A DNA stretch of 64,000 bases, taken from contig NZ_LNQB01000073.1 of assembly GCF_001651875.1 (NCBI RefSeq), positions 62,001-126,000 on the forward strand. Reading direction: 5' to 3'. Positions 56,086 through 64,000 of this stretch are shown piece after piece (within the stretch, counting starts at the first letter, position 1; each line of letters begins with the position of its first letter). The DNA comes from Sinorhizobium saheli (GTDB taxonomy: Bacteria > Pseudomonadota > Alphaproteobacteria > Rhizobiales > Rhizobiaceae). The notes beneath the pieces are model-generated. The model was not told the DNA's origin and searched no databases. It worked only from the letters and a program-made list of their open reading frames with translations. Both the position numbers and the translations under genes were made by a program.

Positions 56086-57399
56086 ATGAAAATCACGATG
56101 ATCGGCGCCGGCTATGTCGGCCTTGTTTCTGGCGTTTGCTTTGCGGATTTCGGCCATGACGTCGTTTGCGTCGACAAGGACGAAGGCAAGGTCGCGGCGC
56201 TGAAGAAGGGACAGATCCCGATCTTCGAGCCCGGTCTCGACCATCTCGTCGCCAGCAACGTCGCTGCCGGCCGCCTCAACTTCACCGATGACCTCAAGAC
56301 CGCAGTCGCCAGCAGCGACGTCGTCTTCATCGCCGTCGGAACGCCTTCGCGCCGCGGCGACGGCCACGCCGACCTCTCCTATGTCTATGCCGCTGCCCGC
56401 GAAATCGCCGACAACCTGCAGGGCTTCACGGTCGTCGTGACCAAGTCCACCGTGCCGGTCGGCACCGGCGACGAGGTGGAGCGCATCATCCGCGAAACTA
56501 ATCCGGCCGCCGACTTCGCCGTCGTCTCCAATCCGGAATTCCTGCGCGAAGGTGCCGCAATCGAAGATTTCAAGCGCCCCGACCGGATCGTCATCGGCCT
56601 CGACGGCAATCACGCGCGGGCGCGCGACGTGATGACGGAAGTCTACCGTCCTCTCTACCTGAACCAGTCGCCGCTCGTCTTCACCACGCGCCGTACCTCG
56701 GAACTGATCAAATACGCCGGCAACGCCTTCCTGGCGATGAAGATCACCTTCATCAACGAGATGGCCGACCTCTGCGAAAAGGTGGGGGCAAACGTCCAGG
56801 ACGTTGCCCGCGGCATAGGGCTGGACGGGCGCATCGGGTCGAAGTTCCTCCATGCCGGCCCCGGCTATGGCGGCTCCTGCTTCCCGAAGGACACGCTGGC
56901 GCTGGTCAAGACCGCGCAGGACCATGACAGCCCGGTGCGGCTCGTCGAAACCACCGTCGCCGTCAACGACAACCGCAAGCGGGCAATGGGCCGCAAGGTG
57001 ATCGCCGCCGCCGGCGGCGAGGTGCGCGGCGCGAAGATCGCCATCCTCGGCCTCACCTTCAAGCCCAATACCGACGACATGCGCGACAGCCCGGCAATCG
57101 CGATCGTCCAGGCGCTGCAGGACGCCGGCGCCCGGGTCGTCGGCTATGATCCGGAAGGGATGGAGAACGCCCGCAAGGTCATCGAAGGAATGGACTATGC
57201 GCGCGACCCCTACGACGCGGCGTCGGAGGCCGACGCGGTGGTCATCGTCACCGAATGGAACGAGTTCCGGGCATTGGACTTCGAACGCCTCAGGACGGCG
57301 ATGAAGACCCCGCTGCTCGTCGATCTGCGCAACATCTACCGCAAGGACGAGGTCGCAAAGCACGGCTTCCGCTATGCCAGCGTCGGCAGGCCGGACTGA
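56086..57399 (+). CDS. rkpK: UDP-glucose 6-dehydrogenase
   Basis: A 437-residue enzyme oxidising UDP-glucose to UDP-glucuronate, feeding capsular (K-antigen) and lipopolysaccharide synthesis. NAD motif MIGAGYVGLVSGVCFADFGHDV at the N-terminus, the central hinge FINEMADLCEKVGANV, and the catalytic cysteine in GPGYGGSCFPKDTLAL are all present. AAGGAAG precedes the ATG. It lies downstream of lpsL, which uses its product. The symbol follows S. meliloti usage; ugd is the general name. Confidence 0.95.
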   Translation: MKITMIGAGYVGLVSGVCFADFGHDVVCVDKDEGKVAALKKGQIPIFEPGLDHLVASNVAAGRLNFTDDLKTAVASSDVVFIAVGTPSRRGDGHADLSYVYAAAREIADNLQGFTVVVTKSTVPVGTGDEVERIIRETNPAADFAVVSNPEFLREGAAIEDFKRPDRIVIGLDGNHARARDVMTEVYRPLYLNQSPLVFTTRRTSELIKYAGNAFLAMKITFINEMADLCEKVGANVQDVARGIGLDGRIGSKFLHAGPGYGGSCFPKDTLALVKTAQDHDSPVRLVETTVAVNDNRKRAMGRKVIAAAGGEVRGAKIAILGLTFKPNTDDMRDSPAIAIVQALQDAGARVVGYDPEGMENARKVIEGMDYARDPYDAASEADAVVIVTEWNEFRALDFERLRTAMKTPLLVDLRNIYRKDEVAKHGFRYASVGRPD

Positions 57400-57423
57400 A
57401 CGGTTCTCCTGTATCGTATCGGA

Positions 57424-57446
57424 GGGGTGCGCGAAAAGCGCACCCC
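57424..57446 (+). terminator. Hairpin after rkpK
   Basis: A perfect 9-bp stem GGGGTGCGC/GCGCACCCC with a GAAAA loop, 24 bases after the rkpK stop. A run of T's is lacking, so it may be a rho-assisted terminator or 3' stabiliser. Confidence 0.55.
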
Positions 57447-57603
57447 AACCTCACCCCGAACGCGACGCCAACTCGGAGAGACACGCGGTAGTGGTCTGCG
57501 GCTGATATTTCGCTGGACGGCTCGGAACTTCGTGCGGTGGCGGATGCGCCATCGCGTCAAGGCGGGCTGTGGTCACGCAACAGCAATCAAGGGCCCGGGC
57601 GCG

Positions 57604-57918
57604 TTAAGCTTTCGGGCCGACGGGCGTTATCTGTTCCCAGCTCTTTCCTGCAAGGATGACGCAGCTTCGGCCGGAAACATCCGTCACGACCAGGGTCCAG
57701 GTACCATTGTCGGAGGCGTAGAGCTCCATGACCGCCTGCTGGTTGATCAGTCCGACCGCGGCGGCTTTTTCCGAATATTGCTTGGCAAGGAAATCGATCA
57801 CCTGCGATCGGTTGGCACAATTCGCAACGGCTTGCGAATCCGCCGGAAGGGGATAGGCCGTCACCATTGCCGCCAACAAAGCGGTAAGCGCGAGGCCGCG
57901 GACCACATTGCGTATCAT
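57604..57918 (-). CDS. Small secreted protein, uncharacterised
   Basis: A 104-residue protein with a signal peptide (MIRNVVRGLALTALLAAMVTAYPLPADSQA, cleavage near 30) and a mature domain of about 75 residues containing two cysteines (NCANRSQVIDFL and GRSCVILAG), which may form a disulfide. Rhizobial homologues are hypothetical. AGGAGG lies before the ATG but is partly inside a hairpin. Confidence 0.75.
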   Translation of the reverse strand: MIRNVVRGLALTALLAAMVTAYPLPADSQAVANCANRSQVIDFLAKQYSEKAAAVGLINQQAVMELYASDNGTWTLVVTDVSGRSCVILAGKSWEQITPVGPKA

Positions 57919-58224
57919 GACGCACCTCCTCTTGCCGGGAGCCCCGGCGGAAGAGGATTTTTCCGCTGACCTGTTCCGCCGTGGACCGGCATTCCTATGG
58001 TCGACACCTGCTCGCGACGAACCGATGTCGCCACCAGGAAAGTATGAAGGGAAGCAGGTTATATTTCAATTAACTAATGTATAGAGCGTAACCCGAAGCC
58101 ATCATCATACCTTGTCGATGAGGGAGTAACGATCCGCGGCCGGGGCCCGTTCCATCGGGTGATGACGATTGTCGATCGGAGCCGCCCCGGCACCACGCGG
58201 CGAGAATGCCGCAGGAGGTCCTCG
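57919..58224. other. Intergenic region upstream of the secreted protein and downstream of tex
   Basis: 306 bases. Near the secreted-protein start is a hairpin (57928-57956) that covers part of its Shine-Dalgarno: CCTCTT/AAGAGG outside CCGGG/CCCGG. Around 58060-58090 there is an AT-rich stretch, unusual for this chromosome, that may hold the promoter. No gene is supported. Confidence 0.5.
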
Positions 58225-60528
58225 CTACTTCTTCTTCATTGCCGCCATCAGCGCGGCGCCGAGCGCGCCTTGAGAAGGCGCTTCCGGCTTCTGCGGGCGC
58301 GCCATGCCGCGATTGCTGCCGCCGGGCGCCGCGCCTCCTCCCCTCGCCTCGCGCCCGGTATCGGCGCCGCCATCCTTGCGCATGCTGAGCCCGATGCGCT
58401 TGCGCGCAACGTCGACCTCGGTCACGCGTACCTGCACGACGTCGCCGGCCTTCACCACCTCGTGCGGATCCTTGACGAAGCGATCGGCGAGTTGCGACAC
58501 GTGGACGAGGCCGTCCTGATGCACGCCGATATCGACAAAGGCGCCGAAGGCGGCGACATTCGTCACCGTGCCCTCGAGCCGCATGCCGACCTTCAGGTCC
58601 TTGATGTCGTCGACACCTTCGGCGAAGGTCGCGGTCTTGAAGCTCGGCCGCGGATCACGCCCCGGTTTTTCCAGTTCCGCGAGGATGTCCTTGACCGTCG
58701 GCAGGCCGAAGCGCTCGTCGACGAAGGCTCGCGGATCGAGCTGCTTGAGCGCGGCGCTGTCGCCCATGAGCGAACGCACGTCGCGGCCACAGGCGGCCAC
58801 GATCTTCTTGGCGATCCCATAGGCCTCCGGATGCACGGCCGACGCATCGAGCGGTTCGGCGCCGTTCGGTATCCGCAGGAAGCCGGCGCATTGCTCGAAG
58901 GTGCGGGCACCGAGGCGCGACACCTTCAGCAGTTGCTGCCGGCTGGCAAAGGGCCCCATCGCATCGCGGTGCGCGACGATCGCCTCCGCCGACGATTTCC
59001 CGAGCCCCGAAACGCGGGCCAGAAGCGGTGCCGAGGCGGTGTTGAGGTCGACCCCGACGGCGTTCACCGCATCCTCCACCACGGCATCGAGCGAGCGCCC
59101 GAGCTTCGACTGATCGACGTCGTGCTGGTACTGGCCGACGCCGATCGATTTCGGCTCGATCTTGACGAGCTCGGCCAGCGGATCCTGGAGCCTGCGGGCA
59201 ATCGACACGGCACCGCGCAGCGACACGTCGAGATTCGGGAACTCGGCGGCCGCCGTCTCCGAAGCCGAATAGACCGAAGCGCCCGCCTCCGAGACGATCA
59301 CCTTCGTCGGTTTCGGCGCCGGCATCGCGGCGATCATGTCGGCCACGAGCTTTTCCGTTTCGCGGCTGCCGGTGCCGTTGCCGATGGCGATCAGCTCGAC
59401 CTTGTGCTTGCGGATGAGCGAGGCGAGCTCGGCTTGCGTTCCGCGGAGGTCGTTCTTCGGCGGAAAGGGATAGACCGTCGTCGTATCGATGAGCTTGCCG
59501 GTGCCGTCGACCACGGCAACCTTGACGCCGGTCCGGATGCCCGGGTCGAGGCCCATGGTCGCGCGCGAGCCGGCGGGCGCGGCAAGCAGAAGATCCTTGA
59601 GGTTGCGCGCGAAGACGCGGATCGCCTCCTCCTCCGCCCGCTCGCGCAGCTCACGCATCAGGTCCAGCGAAAGGGACAGCGACAGCTTCACGCGCCAGGT
59701 CCAGCCGATGACGTCCAACAGCCACTTGTCGCCGGGCAGATGCCCGCCGACATTGTAGGCAACCGCGATCATCCGCTCGACCGGCTTGTGCGGCGACGCC
59801 TCCTCCTGATCGACGACGATGTCGACGGAGAGCACCTCCTCGTTCCAGCCGCGCAGCATCGCCAGCGCCCGGTGCCCCGGCACCGACGCCCAGCGTTCCG
59901 AGTGATCGAAATAGTCCGAGAATTTGGCACCGGCCTCCTGCTTGCCGTCGACGACCTTCGCGCGCAGCAAAGCCGCCCCGCGCATGTGGTTTCGCAGCCG
60001 TCCGAGCAGGTCGGCATTCTCGGTCATGCCCTCGGCGACGATATCGCGAGCGCCTTCGAGTGCGGCCTTCACATCCGGCACGTCGGCGCTCACGAAAGCG
60101 CTCGCGCGCTCGGCCGGCGCGATCGAGCGATCGGCAAGGATCGCCTCCGCCAGCGCTCCGAGACCGCGCTCCCGGGCGATTTCCGCCTTGGTGCGGCGCT
60201 TGGGCTTGTAGGGCAGATAGATGTCCTCGAGCTCCGCCTTCGTGGCCGCGCCGGCGATCTTGCCCTCCAGTTCGTCGGTGAGCTTGCCCTGGCCGCGGAT
60301 CGAATCGAGGATCGCCACCCGCCGCGCCTCGAGCTCGCGCAGATAGGTGAGCCGTTCCGACAGCACGCGCAGCTGCGTGTCGTCGAGACCGCCGGTGACC
60401 TCCTTGCGGTAGCGGGCGATGAACGGCACCGTCGCCCCTCCATCGAGGAGCTCGACCGCCGCTGCGACTTGCGCGGTGGTCGCCTTGATCTCGCTTGCAA
60501 TGATGGCGGCGATGGGCTTTGCGGTCAT
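58225..60528 (-). CDS. tex: Tex-family RNA-binding transcriptional accessory protein
   Basis: A 767-residue conserved cytosolic protein: helical N-terminal domain, YqgF-like RNase H fold around 320-450 ([22 protein letters not shown]), helix-hairpin-helix motifs ([28 protein letters not shown]), and a C-terminal S1 domain ([29 protein letters not shown]). A Gly/Arg-rich tail follows. Tex binds nucleic acid and affects toxin gene and stress expression in other bacteria. The start has GGAAAG upstream; a 27-codon extension lacks conservation. Confidence 0.95.
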   Translation of the reverse strand: MTAKPIAAIIASEIKATTAQVAAAVELLDGGATVPFIARYRKEVTGGLDDTQLRVLSERLTYLRELEARRVAILDSIRGQGKLTDELEGKIAGAATKAELEDIYLPYKPKRRTKAEIARERGLGALAEAILADRSIAPAERASAFVSADVPDVKAALEGARDIVAEGMTENADLLGRLRNHMRGAALLRAKVVDGKQEAGAKFSDYFDHSERWASVPGHRALAMLRGWNEEVLSVDIVVDQEEASPHKPVERMIAVAYNVGGHLPGDKWLLDVIGWTWRVKLSLSLSLDLMRELRERAEEEAIRVFARNLKDLLLAAPAGSRATMGLDPGIRTGVKVAVVDGTGKLIDTTTVYPFPPKNDLRGTQAELASLIRKHKVELIAIGNGTGSRETEKLVADMIAAMPAPKPTKVIVSEAGASVYSASETAAAEFPNLDVSLRGAVSIARRLQDPLAELVKIEPKSIGVGQYQHDVDQSKLGRSLDAVVEDAVNAVGVDLNTASAPLLARVSGLGKSSAEAIVAHRDAMGPFASRQQLLKVSRLGARTFEQCAGFLRIPNGAEPLDASAVHPEAYGIAKKIVAACGRDVRSLMGDSAALKQLDPRAFVDERFGLPTVKDILAELEKPGRDPRPSFKTATFAEGVDDIKDLKVGMRLEGTVTNVAAFGAFVDIGVHQDGLVHVSQLADRFVKDPHEVVKAGDVVQVRVTEVDVARKRIGLSMRKDGGADTGREARGGGAAPGGSNRGMARPQKPEAPSQGALGAALMAAMKKK

Positions 60529-60635
60529 GTGTGCTTTCCGTGTCCTGTTTCGGCCGAACCATACTGGCGCAGGCGAGGAAGGCCAAGCAAGGACTCGGCT
60601 GAACTCCACAGGAGATGATTGGGGGCTGCGCTGTT

Positions 60636-60749
60636 GCCCCTCACCTAACCCTCTCCCCGTAAGAACGGAGAGAGGGAACTAAGCCGGCGCGGCATATCCC
60701 TTCTCCCCGTCAAAACGGGAAGAAGGTGCCGGCAGGCGGATGAGGGGCG
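60636..60749. repeat. RIME-like repeat, full form
   Basis: 114 bases between tex and cfa: left module GCCCCTCACCTAACC, palindrome CTCTCCCCGTAAGAACGGAGAGAG, palindrome TTCTCCCCGTCAAAACGGGAAGAA, right module GGTGCCGGCAGGCGGATGAGGGGC. It is the most complete of the four copies in the window and serves as reference for the others. Confidence 0.78.
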
Positions 60750-60763
60750 AACCGACGGCCGCG

Positions 60764-62020
60764 CTAGACCGCGACGAGTTCCAGCCGCCGGCGCGTCTTT
60801 TCGAATTCAAGCAGTTCCCGCTCCTTCGCCTCGATATAGTCGCGCGAGACAGGCACCGTCTCCAGCGACGGCGAGAGCTGGAGTTGGAAGATGAAGTGCT
60901 TGTCGTAGAGGAAGGCGGTTTCGGAGGCGGCAAGATAGAATTCCCACATGCGGAAGAAGCGCTCGTCATAGAGCCTTATCGCCTCTTCGCGCCGCGCCAC
61001 GAAGCGCTCGCGCCAGGCGCGCAGCGTCCAGGCATAGTGCATCGGCAGGATCTCGATGTCCTTGACGAGCAGGCGCGTGCTCTCGACCCGAGGCAGCACC
61101 TCCGAGAGGGCGGGAATATAGCCGCCGGGGAAAATGTATTTCTCGATCCAGGGATTCGTGGCCCAGGGCTTGTAGACCTGGCCGATCGAATGCAACAGCA
61201 TCACCCCGTCAGGCTTCAGGAGCTCCTTCATCTTGCGGAAGAAGGCGCCGTAGTTGCCGATGCCCACATGCTCGAACATGCCGACGGAGACGATGCGATC
61301 GAACTGCCGCCCCTGCATGGTGCGATAGTCCTGCAATTCGAACCGCACGCGATCGGCGAGCCCGCGCCTTTCTGCGCGCTCGCGCGAGACCTTCAACTGC
61401 TCCTCGCTGAGCGTGATGCCGGTGACCTCGACGCCCGAGGACTCGGCGAGGTACATCGCCATGCCGCCCCAGCCGGAACCGACCTCCAGGACGCTCTGCC
61501 CGGGTTCCAGCAGAAGCTTCGCCGCGATGTGCCGCTTCTTGGCGCGCTGCGCCTCGTCGAGCGATATGCCCGGCGGATGGAAATAGGCGCAGGAATATTG
61601 CCAGTCCTCATCGAGGAAGAGATTGAAGAGCTTGCCGTCCAGATCGTAATGATGGGCAACGTTGTAGCGGTTCCGGTTGACCGGCAGCCGGCTCTTAACC
61701 TGCTGGCGCAGCACGTGCCCCAGCGCGACGATAGAGTTGGCGAAGGTTGCTGCCTTTTCGACGCCATTGCTCTTGATGATCGACAGGACTTCAAAAATGT
61801 CGCCGTCCTCGACGACGACGCGACCCTCCATGTACATTTCCCCGAACTTCAGCCCGGGGTCGTACAGTATTGCCCTTTCCGCCTGAGCGTCGGTTATGCG
61901 TATGGCCGCAGGCTTGCCCGTGCCATCACCCAGGACCACTTTCTCTCCCGATGAAAAAACGACCGTCAGACTTCCCTTCTGGACAAGACGGCGAAGCAAC
62001 TTCAACAATGCTGCATTCAT
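60764..62020 (-). CDS. cfa: Cyclopropane-fatty-acyl-phospholipid synthase
   Basis: A 418-residue SAM-dependent enzyme that converts unsaturated lipid acyl chains to cyclopropane forms in the membrane. The N-terminal lipid-binding region is LKLLRRLVQKGSLTVVF; the SAM motif is VLEVGSGWGGMAMYLAE; YDLDGKLFNLFLDEDWQYSCAYF and FIFPGGYIPAL-type motifs follow. The start MNAALLKLLRR at 62020 (GAGGTTGGAA upstream) is preferred over a longer frame. Rhizobia may have more than one cfa, so which copy this is cannot be told. Confidence 0.94.
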   Translation of the reverse strand: MNAALLKLLRRLVQKGSLTVVFSSGEKVVLGDGTGKPAAIRITDAQAERAILYDPGLKFGEMYMEGRVVVEDGDIFEVLSIIKSNGVEKAATFANSIVALGHVLRQQVKSRLPVNRNRYNVAHHYDLDGKLFNLFLDEDWQYSCAYFHPPGISLDEAQRAKKRHIAAKLLLEPGQSVLEVGSGWGGMAMYLAESSGVEVTGITLSEEQLKVSRERAERRGLADRVRFELQDYRTMQGRQFDRIVSVGMFEHVGIGNYGAFFRKMKELLKPDGVMLLHSIGQVYKPWATNPWIEKYIFPGGYIPALSEVLPRVESTRLLVKDIEILPMHYAWTLRAWRERFVARREEAIRLYDERFFRMWEFYLAASETAFLYDKHFIFQLQLSPSLETVPVSRDYIEAKERELLEFEKTRRRLELVAV

Positions 62021-62550
62021 TTCCAACCTCAGCGCCAGACCGACAACCATCTGGTTCTTCCGCATGGAGCGCGGGGCGGTTCGGTCGCTTCCGGAAGGGT
62101 GCGCCGGGAAACAGCGCCGATGTGTCCAGAAGCAGCGAGTAACCGGCTCGGGCCAAGCCTCACGGCTTCCGCCGGGCCGCGCGGACGCGGCGGCCCGGCC
62201 GCGGAATGTCGTCAGGCCAGCCCAACGGGCTCCTATCCATCAGAACTTACATTAACTTAGCTGCGTTCGGCCGTTATTCAATGGGGCTTTTTTGTGGCCC
62301 CTCAAAGATTTGCTTCCTTAGCAAATGAGAAAGAACTGATCCTCATGCTAGGATCGGCGGCCTATAGGCCGGCGCGTATTATCAGACGCGCGTGGCAGCG
62401 CTGGCGTTGCATCACGGGCTTCGAACGCCTAACTCCCATGTATGGGAAGGCCGGCCATCGCGCGCCGAGACGCAGATCCGACCGGCGTGCCGCCGGCGAC
62501 ATCGTCACGCCCACATTTTCGGGCAAGCCGTCGCGAGAGGAGGAATCACG
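62021..62550. other. Divergent intergenic region cfa / GDPD gene
   Basis: 530 bases with promoters for both flanking genes presumably inside. Visible structures: a perfect 10-bp GC-rich inverted repeat (62171-62180 with 62190-62199), and a 7-bp one ATTTGCT/AGCAAAT (62308-62314 with 62320-62326) after a T-rich loop. An 86-codon frame (62294-62554) has no ribosome-binding site or similarity and is not annotated. A small RNA is possible, but unproven. Confidence 0.45.
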
Positions 62551-63546
62551 ATGAAGAAGGTCGCTGCCGTCGCGCTCGTCGTCATCGCCCTGGTGTGGCT
62601 CCTCAACACGTCGCTTCTGGCAACGCCGCCCGCCGGCGCGCCGAAAATCCTCGCCCATCGCGGCATCCACCAGGTCTTCGACCTGGATGATGTCGGAAAC
62701 GACACCTGCACCGCCGAGCGCATCGAGCCGCCGCGACACGGCTACCTCGAGAACACGATCGCATCCATGCGCGCGGCGCTCGACAGAGGCGCCGATGTCG
62801 TCGAGCTCGATGTCCACCTTACTCCGGACCGCCAGTTCGCCGTCTTCCACGACTGGACGCTCGATTGCCGGACGAACGGAACCGGCGTCACCGAAGAGAC
62901 GCCCATGTCGAAGCTGAAGACGCTCGATATCGGCTACGGCTACACCGCGGACGGCGGCAAGACCTATCCCTTCCGCGGCCGGGGTACGGGCCAGATGCCG
63001 ACGTTGACGGAGGTTTTCACCGCCCTTCCAAATGGCCGCTTCCTGATCAATTTCAAAAGCGAGCGGCGGGAGGAAGGCGCGACCCTTGCCGTTCTTCTCC
63101 GGTTCCACCCGGAATGGCGCAAACAGGTCTTCGGCGTCTATGGCGGCAGCGCCCCGACCCAGGAGACCCTACGCCTGATACCCGGGCTGAAGGGCTACGA
63201 CCGGCAGTCGACGCTCGCCTGCCTCGGCCGTTACGTGGCCTATGGCTGGACCGGCATCGTGCCGGAGGCGTGCCATGACACGCTGATCATAGTGCCCAGC
63301 AACTACGCCCCGCTCCTCTGGGGATGGCCGAACCGTTTCGCCGCCCGCATGCAGGCCGCGGGAAGCGAGATCATCCTTCTTGGCCCCCACGGCGGCGACT
63401 TCACCTCGGGCATCGACAGTGCCGCAGACCTGTCGCGGGTTCCCGACCACTTCGCGGGCTACGTCTGGACCAACCGGGCAGAGACGATCGCGCCGCTCCT
63501 CGGCCGGCATCCCGCCGCGTCGACCGATCAGGCCAACCGGCAATAG
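62551..63546 (+). CDS. Glycerophosphodiester phosphodiesterase family protein
   Basis: A 331-residue protein with an N-terminal membrane anchor or signal (about 3-22), then a GDPD barrel: LAHRGIHQVF with the first histidine, HGYLENTIASM with the ENT motif, ADVVELDVHLTPDRQFAVFHDWTLDCRTNGTG with E-x-D and the second histidine. The C-terminal half is less typical. It should hydrolyse glycerophosphodiesters in the periplasm; the precise substrate is unknown. GAGGAGGAA precedes the ATG. It stands alone. Confidence 0.88.
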   Translation: MKKVAAVALVVIALVWLLNTSLLATPPAGAPKILAHRGIHQVFDLDDVGNDTCTAERIEPPRHGYLENTIASMRAALDRGADVVELDVHLTPDRQFAVFHDWTLDCRTNGTGVTEETPMSKLKTLDIGYGYTADGGKTYPFRGRGTGQMPTLTEVFTALPNGRFLINFKSERREEGATLAVLLRFHPEWRKQVFGVYGGSAPTQETLRLIPGLKGYDRQSTLACLGRYVAYGWTGIVPEACHDTLIIVPSNYAPLLWGWPNRFAARMQAAGSEIILLGPHGGDFTSGIDSAADLSRVPDHFAGYVWTNRAETIAPLLGRHPAASTDQANRQ

Positions 63547-63591
63547 CCGCGCGCTCGCCAGCGCGAGCGAAGGGCGCTTGCATCGATCTCA

Positions 63592-63615
63592 ATATGTCGA
63601 TATATCCCGACATAT
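63592..63615. promoter_or_regulatory. Probable ArsR operator at the start of the last operon
   Basis: ATATGTCG (63592-63599) and CGACATAT (63608-63615) form a perfect 8-bp inverted repeat with an 8-base spacer, ending in the ArsR start codon. It has the size and placement of an autoregulatory ArsR operator. Confidence 0.65.
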
Positions 63616-63970
63616 GGACGCTTCCGACGCAATCACAGCCCTCGCCGCCCTTGCGCAGCCAACACGGCTCGACGCGTTCCGGCTCCTCGTGAAGCACGAG
63701 CCGGATGGTCTGGCGGCGGGCGAAATCGCACGCCTCCTCGAAGTGCCGCACAACACCATGTCGACGCATCTTGCGCAGCTGCAGCGCGCGGGGCTGGTGA
63801 CGACGGAGCGACAGAGCCGGTCAATAATCTACCGTGCCGACCTCGTCGGATTGCGCCGCGTCATCAGCTTCATGCTCAAGGATTGCTGCGCCGGGCATCC
63901 GGATCTTTGCGTCCCGCTGATCGCCGATCTCAGGCCATGCTGTCTGTCAAGGGAGGAGACCCATGCCTGA
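63614..63970 (+). CDS. ArsR-family regulator, arsenic type
   Basis: A 118-residue winged-helix repressor: ITALAALAQPTRLDAFRLLVKHEP, LAAGEIARLLEVPHNTMSTHLAQLQRAGLVTTERQSRSIIYRA. Cysteines in the C-terminal part (LKDCCAGHPDLC and RPCCLSREE) could bind As(III), as in rhizobial and Acidithiobacillus-type ArsR proteins with C-terminal cysteine sites. The stop overlaps the next gene start, so it is the first gene of an operon. The start is fixed by the operator and conserved region, without a clear ribosome-binding site. Confidence 0.88.
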   Translation: MDASDAITALAALAQPTRLDAFRLLVKHEPDGLAAGEIARLLEVPHNTMSTHLAQLQRAGLVTTERQSRSIIYRADLVGLRRVISFMLKDCCAGHPDLCVPLIADLRPCCLSREETHA

Positions 63971-64000
63971 CTCGTCTACAATGCCTTCTTTCTTTGTACC
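63963..64000 (+). CDS. Partial gene after ArsR (cut by window end)
   Basis: An ATG at 63963 with GGGAGGAG just before it starts MPDSSTMPSFFV and runs off the window. It overlaps the ArsR stop by eight bases, so it is translationally coupled. Too little is visible to name it; arsenic-resistance functions (reductase, efflux, aquaglyceroporin) would fit the context. Confidence 0.5.
   Translation, partial: MPDSSTMPSFFV

Noticed and set aside
57587-57925. A second minus-strand frame overlapping the small secreted protein
   Set aside because: It is the same region in another phase. Only the 57604-57918 frame has a signal peptide and a plausible start.
58159-60618. An 819-codon open frame on the plus strand opposite tex
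   Set aside because: Antisense shadow of a well-conserved protein; no recognisable motif in its translation.
62171-62199. GC-rich 10-bp inverted repeat as a terminator
   Set aside because: It lies between divergent gene starts and has no T-tract, so there is no upstream gene for it to terminate.
62294-62554. An 86-codon frame ending inside the GDPD gene start
   Set aside because: Starts at a non-ATG codon without a ribosome-binding site, and has Arg-rich noise composition. The GDPD gene has its own strong Shine-Dalgarno.

Overview
The window is a gene-dense, high-GC chromosomal segment of an alphaproteobacterium in the Rhizobiales, most probably a Sinorhizobium/Ensifer. The reasons are the lpsL-rkpK sugar-nucleotide pair, a PhoX gene behind a PHO box, a NadQ-type regulator with nadABC, an Atm1-type exporter, RIME-like intergenic palindromic repeats, and gene orders such as fabD-fabG-acpP-fabF-mltG and rpsF-rpsR-DUF2232-rplI-dnaB. 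Almost everything is core metabolism. The only mobile element is one 851-bp IS5-family insertion sequence.

Layout. 1-5.4 kb (minus): fatty-acid synthesis genes fabD, fabG, acpP, fabF, then mltG and a strong terminator. 5.7-7.1 kb: a Tas-like aldo/keto reductase with a FixK/FNR-like box upstream, and a 16-cysteine copper-storage-like protein. 7.2-11.7 kb (plus): ribosomal genes rpsF, rpsR and rplI around a DUF2232 membrane protein, then the replicative helicase dnaB with two near-DnaA boxes in its leader. 12-15.2 kb: an AraC-azlC-azlD exporter operon divergent from alr. 15.3-19.8 kb (plus): radA, cvpA, purF and an SDR. 19.9-20.9 kb: the IS5-family element abutting a RIME repeat. 20.9-26.4 kb (minus): psd-pssA phospholipid genes, an Atm1-type ABC exporter and a LysM envelope protein. 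26.6-34 kb: a LOG-family protein (plus), then a long minus-strand run of cysS, three tandem GFA-family genes, pip, cimA and rarD.

34.3-40.6 kb: a small ORF, a YedK/HMCES protease, and a plus-strand run of NUDIX, TIGR02301, two uncharacterised proteins, YgfZ, an HD hydrolase, a tyrosine phosphatase and NadQ, several of them overlapping. 40.6-45 kb (minus): nadA-nadB-nadC and sodC. A perfect 13-bp inverted repeat just upstream of nadA is the probable NadQ operator. 45-51 kb (minus): an MFS transporter, a MOSC protein, an HD hydrolase and a giant DUF2339 membrane protein. 51-54 kb: phoX under a PHO box, and recO. 54-58 kb: a divergent ArsR/SRPBCC pair sharing a palindrome, lpsL-rkpK for UDP-sugars, and a small secreted protein. 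58-62 kb (minus): tex and cfa. 62.5-64 kb (plus): a glycerophosphodiester phosphodiesterase and an ArsR gene that opens an operon cut by the window edge.

No rRNA or tRNA gene, CRISPR array, prophage or defence island was recognised. The most informative signals are regulatory: the NadQ, ArsR, PhoB, FixK-like and DnaA-like sites. The most unusual gene arrangements are the three translationally overlapping GFA paralogues and the YgfZ-HD-phosphatase-NadQ series. Start codons were often moved inward from the longest reading frame, to where a Shine-Dalgarno sequence and family conservation agree.
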